NCBI RefSeq assembly: GCF_009870125.1
Contig: NC_046681.1
Span: 24,760,001 to 24,824,000 of the forward strand
Source of the DNA: Drosophila pseudoobscura
Lineage: Eukaryota > Arthropoda > Insecta > Diptera > Drosophilidae
Length of the DNA stretch: 64,000 nucleotides
Direction of reading: 5' to 3'
Every line of letters starts with the position of its first letter. Position 1 is the stretch's first letter. Shown one piece after another: positions 1 to 13,256 of this stretch. The notes under the pieces were generated by a model. The model was not told the origin of the DNA and did no database searches. It saw nothing but the letters and a program-made list of their open reading frames with translations. Both the position numbers and the translations under genes were made by a program.

Positions 1-2479
1 AGGAGTCTCCTTTGAACCCATTTGATCAGTGGCGGCGTCAATCTCTCTGTCTGTATATATTTTGTATCCTAGGGACACATTCTGGGACTCTTCCTGGCAC
101 TTTCTCCTCACTTTTTTTCCATTGCCAGACGCTGGCCACAAATCAAAGTAAATGCGAAAAAATTACTTCAACTTGAAGGCATTTATGAAAACATCTTTCC
201 ATTTTCAGAGCTCCCTCTCTCCCTGCCTCCCTGCCTCCCCCCCTCTTCGGTAAGGCCTCGCCCTGCGCATCTGTTGGCCCTTCATTCCCATTTCGAAACC
301 ATTTCAAGTGATTTCACTTTCTCTTGCTCTCTCCCCACTGCAGCCTGCAACAAATCGAGGCGGCATGTAAACAAGGAAGCCTGGTGTAAAGTGTCGCTGG
401 TGGCAATCGAACCTTCTCCCCGACTCCGCCCCGCCCTCGGCTTCTGGCTGGGTCAACAAACTGTTCGACTCCAGCTCCAGCTCCTCCTCGTCCTAAGATG
501 GAAATCGAAATCATCCCCGGAATGAAATCGATGCGTTGCAATGGGATACCAAGCAGACGCCGTGTCTCCCCCTCTGGGGTTTTTCACGGTCCTCGTTTGC
601 TCGATGAAGGTGAGAGCAAATATGTTTAAATATGAGCATCAGGTTGGTGGCTGGTATTGGGATTGGGATAGGTTTGTTCTGTAGTTAGATCTAAGAGAGG
701 GCTAAGAGAGGGCGGGAATATCGAGAAATATTCACAGGAAAAAGAGTTCAAGGGTTTACATTATCGAATACCTGGATCGTCCAGACGGGCACTTAAACCC
801 GCCGTTTAAGAAGAAAACACCCACTGAATGTGCCCCATGGCAGGCACTGAGCTCCTTTCTCCAAGCTCCAACCACCACCCACTGCCCATCCACCTTAAAA
901 CAAGCCACACTCTGATAATATCATAAAAATTAGTTGATTCGTTGGGGAAACCATTAAATTTATTAAAAAAATACTTAAAAATCTTTTGGGCTTGCCAATT
1001 AATTTCAAACTGAAAACTCAAAAATTAGAGGGTCTAAAAATATCTAAAAAACCATATTTTGTATTCCGTAATCAGTCTCCTGCTTTTGAATAAGTCATCC
1101 ATAAATTCCAACCAAATGCGGCCAGGGTCAGGCCTATCGCTTCACCGAAAAATGGCTTTAAATAACCAAAAAAGAAAATACTTTCCATTAAAGTAAATCC
1201 GCGGTCTCCGAGTTAATTTGTTAATTGGTTATTTCCATATATCCCCGAGCAGAAGAAGGCCCGAAATGAACCCAGGAACGATCCGCAGCTCCTACAAGGG
1301 AGAAAGGATTAGTCGGGTAATATTTTTGGGGAGCCACGCGGAGCCACGCGGAGCCACGCGGAGCCACGCGGAGCCACCACTGCGGCGGCGGAGGCGGAGG
1401 CGGAAGCTTGTTCTTGGGCCAAAAATAGGATCCATCATTAGTTGAAGAAATTTATTGGAGCCCGAGGGCTGCCGCCGCGGCGGCACGTTCCAAAACAATT
1501 TAGAAAATAATAAATAGCAAGCATAAATTAAATTATTGTAATATGGAGTTTTTGGGTAAGCTTCTCGAGGCCTCGGGGACTGCGTCTGGTGCGTAATTAA
1601 GTTAAGTCCCCCGGAGGGGCCGCCCCCCCTGGAGAGGGGGGGGACTGAATGAATGTCAAAAACGCAATTATTTATACAAACTGAAACATTTTAAAATCAA
1701 TTAGAAAATGTGGCGACGCATGGCGCATGACGAACCAACTGGCAGCGGCCACCCTCCAAACGCTCCATCGTTCCATCTATTCTGTTTATCCAAGCGGCAC
1801 AGATGAAGTACCCGACTCCGACTCTGATTCCTCTCTCCTCTGAAGTGTTGCAGCCCGTTTGTCTGCAGCGCCTCGAGAAGGGAGATCCGCGTCCATAATG
1901 ATGTCAATGACAAATCACGGGGCGCACGTCAAAAATCTGTCCTAAAATATTCGTGCTGTCAATTCGACTCGGTCTGTGTCTAAAATTAGTTCCCAAATAT
2001 TGTTACAAATGTGTTGAGTCCAAACAACTGGTGGGAGAGGGGCGGAGAGAGTCCTCTCAAGTGGGTGCCCCAGCAATTTATGCATCTTGCCTGAAAGACA
2101 AGGGCACACCAGTCCCTCGAATGGCAGTCAATCGAACGGCAAACTCAATTACTTGACAACACAAATATCTACACAAAAATATGTGCTGTGGAAAAGGAAA
2201 ACAAAAGTTATATTATTGAACATGAAACATCTTTTGTTTTCCTCTAGCAAAATGTCATATATATTTATTTAAAGAAATTCGTTGCATTTCATTTCAGATT
2301 CAATCTAAACTATGGCCATTTGTTGTGAGACAAGACAGGCAGGAGACAGATACAAAAGTATCTGCCTGGATGTTTCTTGATTAAACAGATTATACCTTAA
2401 AGATATTCACGGTCGATCTGGAGTACAACAAAATCTAGCCAACAATAGGCTACATCGTTTCTGAGTAAGTCAATTATAT
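1..2479. other. Gene-free stretch
   Basis: I see no convincing exon here. The interval is typical Drosophila non-coding DNA with pyrimidine-rich patches (about 215-250), a short 10-bp tandem repeat near 1331 and a G/C-rich self-complementary patch near 1606-1647. The open frames present are short, overlap on opposite strands and lack splice or Kozak support. It may be intergenic or part of a large intron; the sequence does not decide which. Confidence 0.6.
1331..1377. repeat. 10-bp tandem repeat, about 4.7 copies
   Basis: The unit gagccacgcg is repeated four times without interruption, then a partial copy runs into a (CGG/AGG)-rich patch. The unit length is not a multiple of three, and the frames reading through it have no other support, so I treat it as a non-coding microsatellite-like repeat. 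Confidence 0.85.
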
Positions 2480-2635
2480 TCATTTAATTAATAATAATAA
2501 TAATAAAAAAATAAAATAAAAATAACAATAACAATAATCATATAAAAAAAATAATTATAATAATAACATTAATTATTATTAATAATTAAAAAAATGATAA
2601 TAATAATTCATAATAATTACAAAAATATACAAAAA
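2480..2635. repeat. AT-rich (TAA)n tract left of DINE-like element
   Basis: The tract is nearly pure A/T with imperfect AAT/TAA trinucleotide runs. A similar tract lies on the other side of the repeat element at 2636-3757, so the element appears to sit inside one AT-rich microsatellite-like region. Confidence 0.8.
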
Positions 2636-3757
2636 CGAGGTGGAACGTTGTGAGTTGCTGCGGACACCGCAACTCTACGGTTATACCCGATACTAAGTCA
2701 GTATGGCTCTCCTCCGGCAGACGCCGCTAATATTTGACGACACGACAAAGAGTGCGTGCGAGAGAGACAGAAAATCAGTCTGAGTGTGACGTCGGGCGCT
2801 GCGTAGCCACTGCAAATTGATTTGTTCCTTTTGGCTATAAAAATGATCTGATCTGATCCAGATTCAGCAATCTGATAGATATGGTCATTATCTATGACTC
2901 TGCGTTTTTAGTTTTCTCAAATCTGCAATATTGTGGATGCAACAGATTTTCGTCCTTTGTGGGGGCGGAAGGGGGTGGGGCGAAATTCTGAGATATACGT
3001 TTTATAGTGACATCTTAAAGGAGTGTGTGTACCAAATTTGGTTACTCTAGCCTTAATAGTCTCTGAGATTTGTGGTTGCCTCAGATTTTCGTTCTTTGCG
3101 GGGGCGGAAGGGGGTGTGGCGAAATTTGGACAGGAAACGGTCAAGGTCCGATATCACAGGAGTATGGATACCAAATTTGGTTGCTCTGGCTTTTATAGGT
3201 TCTGAGATCCTTGAACTCATATTTTGCAATTGGCAAAACCGACCATGAAACCTGTGTGTTAGAGTGAGACAGAGCGAGAAAGAGTGAAATTGTTTTCGTG
3301 ATTCTGGCTGTAATAATTATACGATCTGGTTCAGATTTTACACTCTAGAAGATATAGGCATCTTCTACGATTCTGCGTTTTTAGTTTTCTCGTATCGTTG
3401 AAATTGTGGATGCCACAGATTTTCGCCCTTTGTGGGGGCGGAAGTGGGCGGGCCAAAGTTTTGAAATATTTTTGGAGCAGTGACATATCACAGAAGTCTG
3501 GATCCAAAACATCGTTGCTCTAGCTCTTATAGTCTTTGAGCATTAGGCGCTGAAGGGGACGGACAGACGGACAGACGGACAGACGGACGGACGGACAGAC
3601 GGACAGACAGACATGGCTCAATCGACTCGGCTATTGATGCTGATCAAGAATATATATACTTTATGGGGTCGGAAACGATTCCTTCTGGACGTTACACACA
3701 TCCACTTTCACCACAAATCTAATATACCCCAATACTCATTTTGAGTATCGGGTATAA
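2636..3757 (+). mobile_element. DINE-1 / mini-me-like non-autonomous Helitron-type repeat
   Basis: Recognisable hallmarks of this abundant Drosophila repeat class are present. There are repeated blocks reading tgtgggggcggaagggggtg and 'accaaatttggttgctct'. A (GACR)n proto-microsatellite lies at about 3559-3612. The conserved core after it includes 'gactcggctattgatgctga' and 'atatatactttatggggtcg'. The ends carry a subterminal inverted repeat: gttatacccgatac near 2680 and gtatcgggtataa near 3745. No coding capacity is visible, as expected for the class. Assignment to DINE-1/mini-me rests on remembered family features; the exact subfamily and the 5' boundary are uncertain. Confidence 0.8.
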
Positions 3758-4115
3758 TAAAAATAATACAAAAATTACAATAATATAAAAAATAAAAATA
3801 ATATCAATAATTATTATTTATAATAATAATAATTTAGAATAATAATATTTTATAATAATAATAATTCATAATTCTTAAACCCATTTAAGGGCTTCCATTC
3901 CCAAATATCCATAGCCCCTTAGCGGAATCTTCATATAAATATATATTTGTATTTTTGATATTTATTTATTTTATTTTATTATTATTTTATATTATATATT
4001 TATATTTATTTTGAATTATTATATTATATTTATATTCACATTTATTCATTATTTTGTATTATATATTTTATTTATATTATTATTATATATTATATTATAT
4101 TTATATTCCGATTTT
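3758..4115. repeat. AT-rich (TAA/TTA)n tract right of DINE-like element
   Basis: An almost pure A/T region with TAA and TTA runs, interrupted near 3880-3930 by about 50 bp of ordinary sequence. It mirrors the tract on the left of the element. There is no gene in it. Confidence 0.75.
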
Positions 4116-4848
4116 TCATTGCCATGTTTCAGTCCGTAAATTGTAGCTATTTTTGGTTGTTTTTTGCCATCAATGACTGAATGAACCCCTCCCCGCGCTC
4201 TTGTACATTTCCCATGCCTCTTTTTGGTGTCAATTCTGTCACATTTAATGGAATTATTTGGTGGAACTGTCATAACACCTTCCACCAGGTACTCCACACC
4301 CCAGAAACAGCTGTCGAAGCAGAACCAAAGTCTGCCAAAAGTGCCTCAAAAAAAGATGGAAGTGAAAGTCCTCAGGCGGCAGGCGGCAGGCGACAGGCGA
4401 CACGAATCGCGAGCCTCCCGAAGCGCTGAGAGGGCGCATCAAATCCTCTGACAGATGACACGGAAATTCGCTCGAACAGAACCCTTTCGCGAGACGAATA
4501 TGGAGTAATATTAATCTTGTGGCACTCCGGTGATGCATCAAACAAGATTGACAATGCCTCATTCAGATCAATAACTGGCGTCAACCCCCGAATGAAAATT
4601 TGGTGACATTCGCAAAAAAAATCTACAAAAAAAAAACATAACAGTCATTTTTGCAACCCTTTTTTCTGGGTTCTCGGGGGCTGTAAAAAATTGCGCCACT
4701 CGAGGGCAAGCGGAACGAACAAGTGCCGGACAGCAGGGGGGTGGGGGGGTGGTAGAAGTGGAAATCAAATTAAGCGAAAATATGTTCAGCCAAGGTCTAC
4801 ATTAAATTAATCAATTTAACCAGTAGACAACAAGGGGAAGGGTTTCAA

Positions 4849-4868
4849 GGGGGGGGGGGGGGGGGGGG
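4849..4868 (+). repeat. 20-nt poly-G run
   Basis: An uninterrupted run of 20 G. Such runs recur in the window (about 13,322 as C, 36,180, 37,719). They are error-prone in sequencing, so exact lengths should not be trusted. Confidence 0.9.
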
Positions 4869-7110
4869 CACCGATCGGGCCATCGCCATTAGCATGATTT
4901 AGTGCGGCGACCCCGCGGCTTCATTAGCATAAAACAGTTCTTATGGCCATTCCAGGAAGCCCAGCAACCACACACATTTCTCCCAAATACCCTCGACCCC
5001 CCCCTGCCCGACCCGCGGAGATCGGCCTGTTTAGAGCCCGCTTACTGTATAATTTTTATGATATTGCCCGATTGTCTGTCAAGCCTCTCTGTGGCCCAAA
5101 CATTTTATACTCAATTAATTCATCAGTTGGGGCCTCTGGCAGTCTCGCAGTCTGGCAGTCTGTCAGTCACTCAATCTCTCCTCAGTCTCATCAAAATTTG
5201 TTGCGTTTTTATGATTTCGGGCGAAATTTGTGAGTGTTTGAGTGTTTCTTTTTTTCTTTCCCTGATTTTGTGAGTCTTTTTTTCTTGTTGTTGTTGTTGA
5301 AATTTAATTTATTTACATTGAAATTCAATATTTGTTAATTTAAGTGCTGTTGATTATTAAGGAATTCCATCTTTATTGGCTTTTGGGCTCCATTAAAAAG
5401 AAAAGATCACCGGCCGGGTGTTGGGGCACCATTGGCATATGACACATGGCCAACACCTCGTTAGTTTTTCCATTTTTATGGACTGCGAAGAACTTTCGAA
5501 GGAGTTCATCGACTCCACGGGGAAATCATTTGAATAATCGATTCGTTTCAGAGTGGTTAAGTCTTTGATTTTCAGAGATTGTTGGAGCTTTGGCCAAGGG
5601 CTGGGGGGCTGCAGCATTCCAGGATCCAAGAGAAAGTGTGGATCGTTGATCAGGCAGTCTTTTCAGCATTTCTAAATCTGTCTATGGAAGGGTATGCCCG
5701 CCTGGGAGTGATACTCGGCCGGTGCCAAAGACAAGCCACTGGAGCAGGGAAATAGGGATTCCGGAGCTGGATTCAGGGCTCTTTGCAGCTCCATTGAACT
5801 GAAGAGCACCGTCAGGAGGAGACCAAGAAGGAGGTCATAGAATTCTTGGTGTGCCAGCAGCACCCCGCACCCCCGTCTTCCCAGGACGACTCAAGTAACG
5901 ATGCCTAGAGCTATTCCAAGGGTCACAGAGAGCACTTGTAAGACTTTGGATTGATGAAAGGCCTCATCGTCGCCTCATTGGGGGGCTTTATTTGTGATTT
6001 TACCTGGATTCAGTACCCAACCCATTGAAAAGTGGTCCCTTCTTTGCTGGATTCCTTTTATTTGAGATCAATACCTTCAGAAATATGTCCAACAATCTTT
6101 GAAACTAAAGAACTAACCACTAAAATCATCTTGTAAGCAATATCTGCGCTATGTGGAACAAAAAGAAAGCCTATGAATGGGAATAGAGATCATATTTACC
6201 AGTTCTTATGAGGCCCAAGGTGTGTCTTTTCATACCAGGCTATCCTTTATAGCACAATTCAGATACAGGAACCATTCCTTGACTCGAATTTAGTTGAAAA
6301 TCAAACCATCTTCCAGCATTATGGATTTTTATTGAATGTCTAAATAATTTCCAGCCAAATGTCCTCAACAAAGTATCTCCTGTCTTCCCGCTTGTTCTAG
6401 AAGACAACCGACATTTCCTCCGTCCGTCCCATACGTAGCATCCGTGTGTCATCCATTCCCAAAGGGGAGCCCGATCGGGCTTACTTGGATGGCGAATGGG
6501 CCCAAATGGCAAACAACTTCCGATTAACCATTCGATTGTTGGCATCAATTGGAGAGCCCGATAGCCGCCTGCCATCAGGATACGGCAAAATGTTCCAATC
6601 TGGGCCCCACAAAAAGGGAATAGACAATGCACTCAGCCCCTGTCTGGGGGCGGAGGGGGGAAACAAAAACCCCAAAACCCCAACTCTGTTACAGTCCCGA
6701 AAGGAGCGCAAATATGTGGATGGAATAGGGTGGGGAGGGGGTGGGATTGTGGGGGGCAATGCATTTGCGGAAATGTGTGCACAACATGCAACATAAATGG
6801 AAATGCCGTTTGGAAAACATATTGTTTTTGGTCCGTGCCCGGACCGTATCCCGATCCCAGGGCCCCCAAAAAGGCACTAATTTTCCTAACGCGCCCCATG
6901 GGGTATCCACAGCACTGCAATGGGGTGCATAGGGGGTGTGGGGGTGGGTGTGGGTGGTGGTCGGTCTGCAGCGGCCGGCGCACATTTTAGAAATTGGACG
7001 GCATTTTTCGTTGAATTGTGTGCTGATTGTAATTCATTCCATGTGTGTGTTACAGTCTCTGTCTCTGTCTCTGTGTGGGTGTTTGGCCAGTGTACACATC
7101 CAGCCCCCCC

Positions 7111-7134
7111 ACACACACACACACACACACACAC
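7111..7134 (+). repeat. (AC)12 microsatellite
   Basis: A perfect dinucleotide run preceded by a run of C, of the type very common in Drosophila non-coding DNA. It creates long spurious frames on both strands. Confidence 0.9.
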
Positions 7135-8975
7135 GGACACACAGACAGGGGGAAAATTTGAAAATTTTGATTGCATGTTTCGATACAAAATGGCGCTGCA
7201 AAAACGAACTCGAACTGATGATGAGGCATGCCAATCCTGACGAGGATGAGGAGCGCTATGCTAGCCCTCTCCCCGCCCAGTGGTTAGTGGGGGGACGGGG
7301 GGTGTGGGGGTGCTCCCCAAATTGCAGTGCGTCCGTTGTGCGTTGCAACCGGAGTGTGTGGATGCGGACCCGGGACTTTGGCCTGGGTGCAAATGTGCAT
7401 TTTAGATCGACGAAGCGTAAATTAGGATTTCAAAATGACATTTGGAATATTTACGACTTTGCTGGCCGTGTAGACGAGCACCAGGACGAGGACCAGGACC
7501 GGGACCTCCTCCCCCCCCCCTCTCATCCGTTGTTGTTCATGGTAATTGCGTAGCCGGTGCCTCGATGATGCCGTGTCCATCTCCCTGACGATGCCTATCT
7601 GTTTGTGCCCAGGTAGAAGGCTGCCAGGTGAGTGGTTGGATCCATTTGGAGCATGGAGCATGGAGCATGGTGGGTCCTGGCGATGGCCAAATGCCAAAAG
7701 CGCCCTTTGTTGAATTATGCAACTTAAAATTTGGCACAAGTCCTTCTCAAAATTGCCAAAATAGAAGCTTTTGATTGGAAAATTGTTTGATTGGTTGCAA
7801 TTTCGTATTTAAATATTTTCACAAGCCCACAAAAGGCCTCCCATTCGTAGGTATACCCCCCCAGCACCCCCCACCCCTCTGTCAATGGGCTCCACGGAAA
7901 AAAAGGAAAACTTTCTGGTATCCAAACATGCAAAACCACTCACAATTGCGTTAAATTTGGCCGAGTTCCATGGGTAATCAATCTCTGGCATCTCGTTTTC
8001 ATATAAAAGTCAAACTTGTCGTGCGCCCAGAGCGCAAAAAATGAAATCCAAACCATCAGAGTCCCTCACCCCCCCGCCATCCCCCGCCATCACCACCCTC
8101 AAAGAGCCATCAATGTCTACCGACTTCAAAATAGACTCTCGACAAACAGCAAAATAGCAACAAAAAGCAACAAGAAGAAGAAACATAATCAACAAGAGCA
8201 ACAACAATGCCCAGAAATCGAGCAAAGGAAAAGGAAAATTATACGAGAAGAAGGCAGGGCAGAGTCGACTATGGGATACCCCTTTGTAGAGCAGTTCGAG
8301 TTTTATTCTTTCAGTTCTTGTCGAGCACTGAAGGTCCCTCGCATGCCATTTATCGCACTAGAATTTTGGGATCGACTTGAGTTAATATCGGGATATCGGT
8401 AAGGGTATTATTGGATGGTTTTGGGTACTCAAATGTTGCCTTACACCTTATAAAAGATTTATTTAATGTGCATGGATAGAAAAAGGATCAGCAGGCAACA
8501 GTTCTCCCAAATTGGGGAATCTAAAAGAAATACAAAAATACATGGAAATCTTAAGAGGAGTATTCTTATGGCTTTCAAGATACAGGCTTAGATACAGATA
8601 GACTCAACTGACTTCTGGTGGAAGTCGTACCTGAATCGGAATTAATTTTAGTGGCAAAAAGATAAAGATAATTTCACATAATTAGAGTTTAATTTATAAA
8701 ACTCCCCAACAATGGTCTTAAATCTTCAAAATTACATTTTCAGAACTTTTTTTGTTGTTTAATTTTTTTTGTCAAATTTTTTTTTTTATGAATATAAAAC
8801 ATTATCAAATAATTGTCCTTATCCAAATTTTTTGACCTTGATGACACGCAATTTTTTTTCTTGTTATTTTAAATCTTTGTAAGTTTTCTGTGACTGTTGT
8901 AAAAGTTGCTTTAACAGTAACAGCAAAAAAAAATACATAGTTACATATATCTGTGTTAATATTTTATAATTAAAA

Positions 8976-9300
8976 ATACAAAATACAATCCTAATTAAAT
9001 TATAAAAATATAATAAAAAATAAATTACATAATAAATTAAGAATAAACAAAAACAAATTGATTCCACCTCTAATAAAAAATTAAAAACAATACTAATTAC
9101 AATAAAAAAAATATAAAAAATAATTAAATACAACATTAAATACAAATTACATAATAAATTAAGAATAAACACGAAAAAAATGATCCCCCTTATAATAAAA
9201 AATACAGTACTAATTACAATAAAAAATAATATAAAAAAATAATCAAATACAAATTACAAAAAAAATTAAGAATAAACAAGAAAAAAGTGATCCCCCTTAA
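8976..9300. repeat. AT-rich tandem repeat, about 3 diverged units of 110-125 bp
   Basis: Three diverged units follow one another. Each contains a stretch like 'actaattacaataaaaaa', then 'attaagaataaaca', then an A run. The last two units end in the same block, 'tgatccccctta' (near 9180 and 9290). The shared order of these landmarks shows tandem duplication rather than general A/T bias. No function is visible. Confidence 0.7.
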
Positions 9301-12300
9301 ATCTTGAGAATTAAATTTTCAGACCATCTCAAGGTCTTCAAAAGGGGGTTAAATCCCCTTGGAAATCACAAATTTCCACCTCCAATTCATATAGATTCCA
9401 ACAACAAATATAACAGTAGGATATGGTAAGAACTATCGTTAAAGCTGAGCCACAACAGTACTCCATAAAATATACAGTCTAAAAAGATTTCAAAGAAACC
9501 AATATACCCCTACCAATCCACCCCAAATATGAGGTATAACAAGTACCAAAAAACACACTTGCAAACACAGCCATAAAATGATATACACACATATATAGCA
9601 ATACATATATTTTGTATATTTTCCATTTTCACCGAAATAAATAAACATCATCAATGTCAAATGGAAATCACTCGCATTGGCAGCACCCAAGCATCGAATC
9701 GAAATGGGACATGGCTAGGGGGAAAGGGGGGGTGTGTGATTGGCAAGGGGAGGGGGTGGGGTAGGGCTACCCATGGCATTTGCTTTTTATGAAACTATTT
9801 CAAAATGTGAAACCAATTCGCATAAAATTTTGTCAGCAGCGAAAAAAAGAAAGAAAGAAAGAAAGTCCTCCCCGAGCCATCACAGCGGCACTGAGGCACT
9901 GAGGGACTGAGGGATTGACGGAGCGACAAAATAAAATATATAAAAATAAATGTCAATATCTGTGTCCTCCTGCGTCCAACCGTCCGACTGTCGGGTGTTT
10001 ATTGACATTTTGGCAAACGGAAAACGCAAATCCATCGCCAGGGAGGTCGACGGCATCGTCATCATCGCGGCTGTTTCCCCTTGTCTCGGCTGGCACATGT
10101 CCTTATGAATGATGTGCTAATGTGACAGACAGGCAATGTGTGTCCCCGTGTGTGGGGAGCCTGGGGACGAGCCTGGGGACGAGGCTGGGGACCGTTCTGG
10201 AAGAGAGGCCACAGGAACTTGGCTTCGATCTCCGCTTTCAGACTCTTCCAAACGCCGCTGTTTATGGGACTTTAATGAGACGACCAGCTTCCCTGTTTAT
10301 CTGCTTTATTGGACTATTCAGAGGACTCTCACTGATCTCAATTACGGAAGGGAGGGGGAGGCAATTGTCGGGCTCGCTGTCTGCTCCAAGTCCTCCACGA
10401 ATCGCATGAAAATCAAAACCTCCCCAGGGCTGCATAAATTAAAGGCTTGGCTCGACACCGACAAAAACGTTGGGGGAAAAAAACGAAAAGAAAAAGTAAA
10501 ATAAAATCCCCCCCCTTCCGCCCCCACCGAATGCGAGGCAACAAAAAATCGCTCTGGGACAATGACAGGCCCCAAGAGCGGCTGCCAGGACACGCTCTTG
10601 CTGCTGCCGTAACGGCATATCCTTGGGAGAGAATGTTGCAACGCCACAGAATTCCAAGAAAATGCTACAGCGGGCGGGGGGGGCCGGGGGATGCTGAGAA
10701 ACGCATTTGACACGCGGCGTGTGACATTTATCAAAAAAAAAAAAAGAGAAGAAAAAACCGAAACCGAGTCGAGGATGGAGACAGGAATTGTGATTGATCG
10801 GCGGGCAAGTGTTTTCCCTCCCATGTTTGAGATGGAAATGGAAATGGGATGCCATTAGCATTGATCTTTGGCACGTGTGCCCGTGAATAACCCTTTTCTC
10901 TCCGCCCCCTTCGGTTTTTTATTGGCCCAAATCAATCATTATCGGCGGACCGCAGTCATAAGTGAGAATTCCTTTGGCCAACTCTACGAGTTTATCACTC
11001 GGCAATAAACCTGCGCCCGAGCTGCCGATTTATGCCCGACTAGGCACAAATTTATTAATTGCAAAGGACCATAAATACAGGCCACGGCTTTATGACGAAT
11101 GTCGGACAGGAGGCGACCCGCCAAACGATGCTGCCACGGAGCTGTGCCACATGCCACATGCTGCGATTTATGGGTTGCGTTGCCTGTGTCTCTGCTGCAG
11201 TTGTGCAATCAAAATGAAAATCGAACGGCATCATTATCTTTCGACCAATGCTCATAACTCAGCGGACACACAGAGATCCCAGAGATCCATCAAATGGTGT
11301 GTCGTCTACCTGGCAGTCGCTGCCAGAGCCGTGTAACCTTGGCGACAAGTCCACTCCAAGTCCAGTCCAAGTCCAGTCCAGTCCCCAAGCCCGGCTCCAA
11401 CTGTGCATTGTCATAAAACTTCATTCATTCGTTTATAATTTAATATCGATCGATGTCGACTCATACACCACTCAACGGCCGTTTGCCAATGCTCGGCTCT
11501 GATGGCTCTGATGGCTCTGATGGATGGTTTGGTTTGGTTTTCTGCACTGGCTCTGGCACTGGCATCGTAAAGTTTTATGCCAGCCTCATTGCCACGTTTA
11601 TGGTCAGCAAAACTTTGCTGGCTTTTCCTCAGCGACTCATATTTTTGTGGCCTTTATGGTGTTTGGCAAATCGAAGGCCATAATTCACAATTTAATTAAG
11701 AGCCGCAAATAAAGCAAACTGCATTCTTGGCTCAGTTTATCGCTCTGTCTCCGCAGAGACGACTCCCAGCCACGGATCAAATGTCGCTCAGTTTCAGTCT
11801 TGGCCTGAGTGTTTATTTAAAGTGTCTGGGAAAAGAGGTTTCCCTGTGACCAAGGTCTAACATTTCCTGGTTATTAGCGACTCCTTTTGAGTACTCTATA
11901 AACCTATGAAACGAGGGACAGTCCGCCCAAGTCTAGAGCCCTTTTGGGTCGTGTTGCCATCGATTGTGCGGGTGGGTTTTGTGCCCAATATTTATAGAAT
12001 TTGAATGGGAACCATGTCGATCGATTGGGCCTTGTTTTTGTGCTCCCATCTTGCGGAATTCTGTAGAAATATATCCCTTTTTTCCACAGTAAAATGTGTC
12101 CTTAATTCAATGAAATATTTATAGTAAAAAAACGAATAATTAAGATATTTTTCTGGAAAGTTTTGCAATTTTTAGACTTTTTAGATTTTTCTAGGATTTT
12201 CCAAACACCAAAAATTTATGAATTTCAATCTTTAAAAAATTCTAAAAATTTGAAAAGTTGCAAAACTTTGTAAAAAAATATATTTTCTGAAAGGAATAAA

Positions 12301-13225
12301 TATAGGCTTTCGTTTTATTCGATAAACCATGAATATTTCTTCCGAATCATATACTTTTCAAGCTCATGTTAGTCTCTGTCTTCCCATCTATAATTCCTCT
12401 ATGTATCTCCAGTCCCTGGGTCTCTGCTGATACCCCGCTTATGTGGCAGAAAGTTTTTGCCACACACAAAGGCCTGTCTGTCTGTTGGAGGACGAACTTG
12501 AAAGGAAGATGCGTAAAAGTAATTTTAATCGAAAATTGATTTATAATTGAAAAATCTCATTTGCAGAAATTGATTTACCGCAGCATCCGCAGCACCAAGA
12601 AGGAAAGACTGCTGCCTCCGCTTTCCGGGAAAATGCGTGCAATATTTTTCCATTCAAAGGCAGTGCCCCAACGGAGGGGGAGGGGGCCGGAGGGGCAGGA
12701 AGCTGAGGTAACCGAGCGTCAAGTGGTTGAGCCAACAAAACTTTTGCCAGCAGAAAAATGTCTGCCAAGACGCTGCAGGGAAGTTCCTACCGAAGGGAAG
12801 GGTGGGTGGGGCAGATGCGGATGCGGCATCCTTTGCTATCCTGGCCTGTTATCTCCTGCCTCTTTGTCATCATCAAAGAAGCGGCCCCAACCTCAGCACC
12901 GTCCACATTCCCCTTGGAAAGCCAAGTTTTCCCATTGACTTTGCTTACGTTTAGATTTTTCTAGCTGCCTCCTCCGTTGCTGCCGCTGCTGCTGCGGTAA
13001 GCGCCACGCTTGTGGCAACATTGTAATTTTGAAAATGAGTAAAGTTTGAAAAACCTTGTGGCTTGCCCCAGCCACGCCCCCACGAGGCGCTCCTTTAGTG
13101 CGGCCGGGGCTTTGCTAAATCAAATTCTTATAGAAATCTTTTCACCCTTCAGTTCCAGCGCTCCCCGCTCCCCCTCCTCCTCCCTGAGCACCGCTTCCGT
13201 TTCCGCTTTGACACTTGTTTTGATG

Positions 13226-13256
<31 letters not shown>

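Larger units (their letters stand above)
4116..8975. other. Gene-free stretch with microsatellites
   Basis: No supported exon. It holds a 20-nt G run at 4849-4868, (GTT)n near 5288-5300, a G-rich GT tract near 6930-6965, and a (CA)12 run at 7111-7134. Open frames on both strands around 6.9-7.5 kb are produced by these low-complexity tracts. The 5.4-6.7 kb part is less repetitive but shows no reading frame with gene-like features. Confidence 0.55.

Noticed and set aside
6886-7553. Frame of about 205 codons rich in His/Thr
   Set aside because: It runs through the (CA)n and (GT)n microsatellites; the non-repeat parts show no protein-like features.
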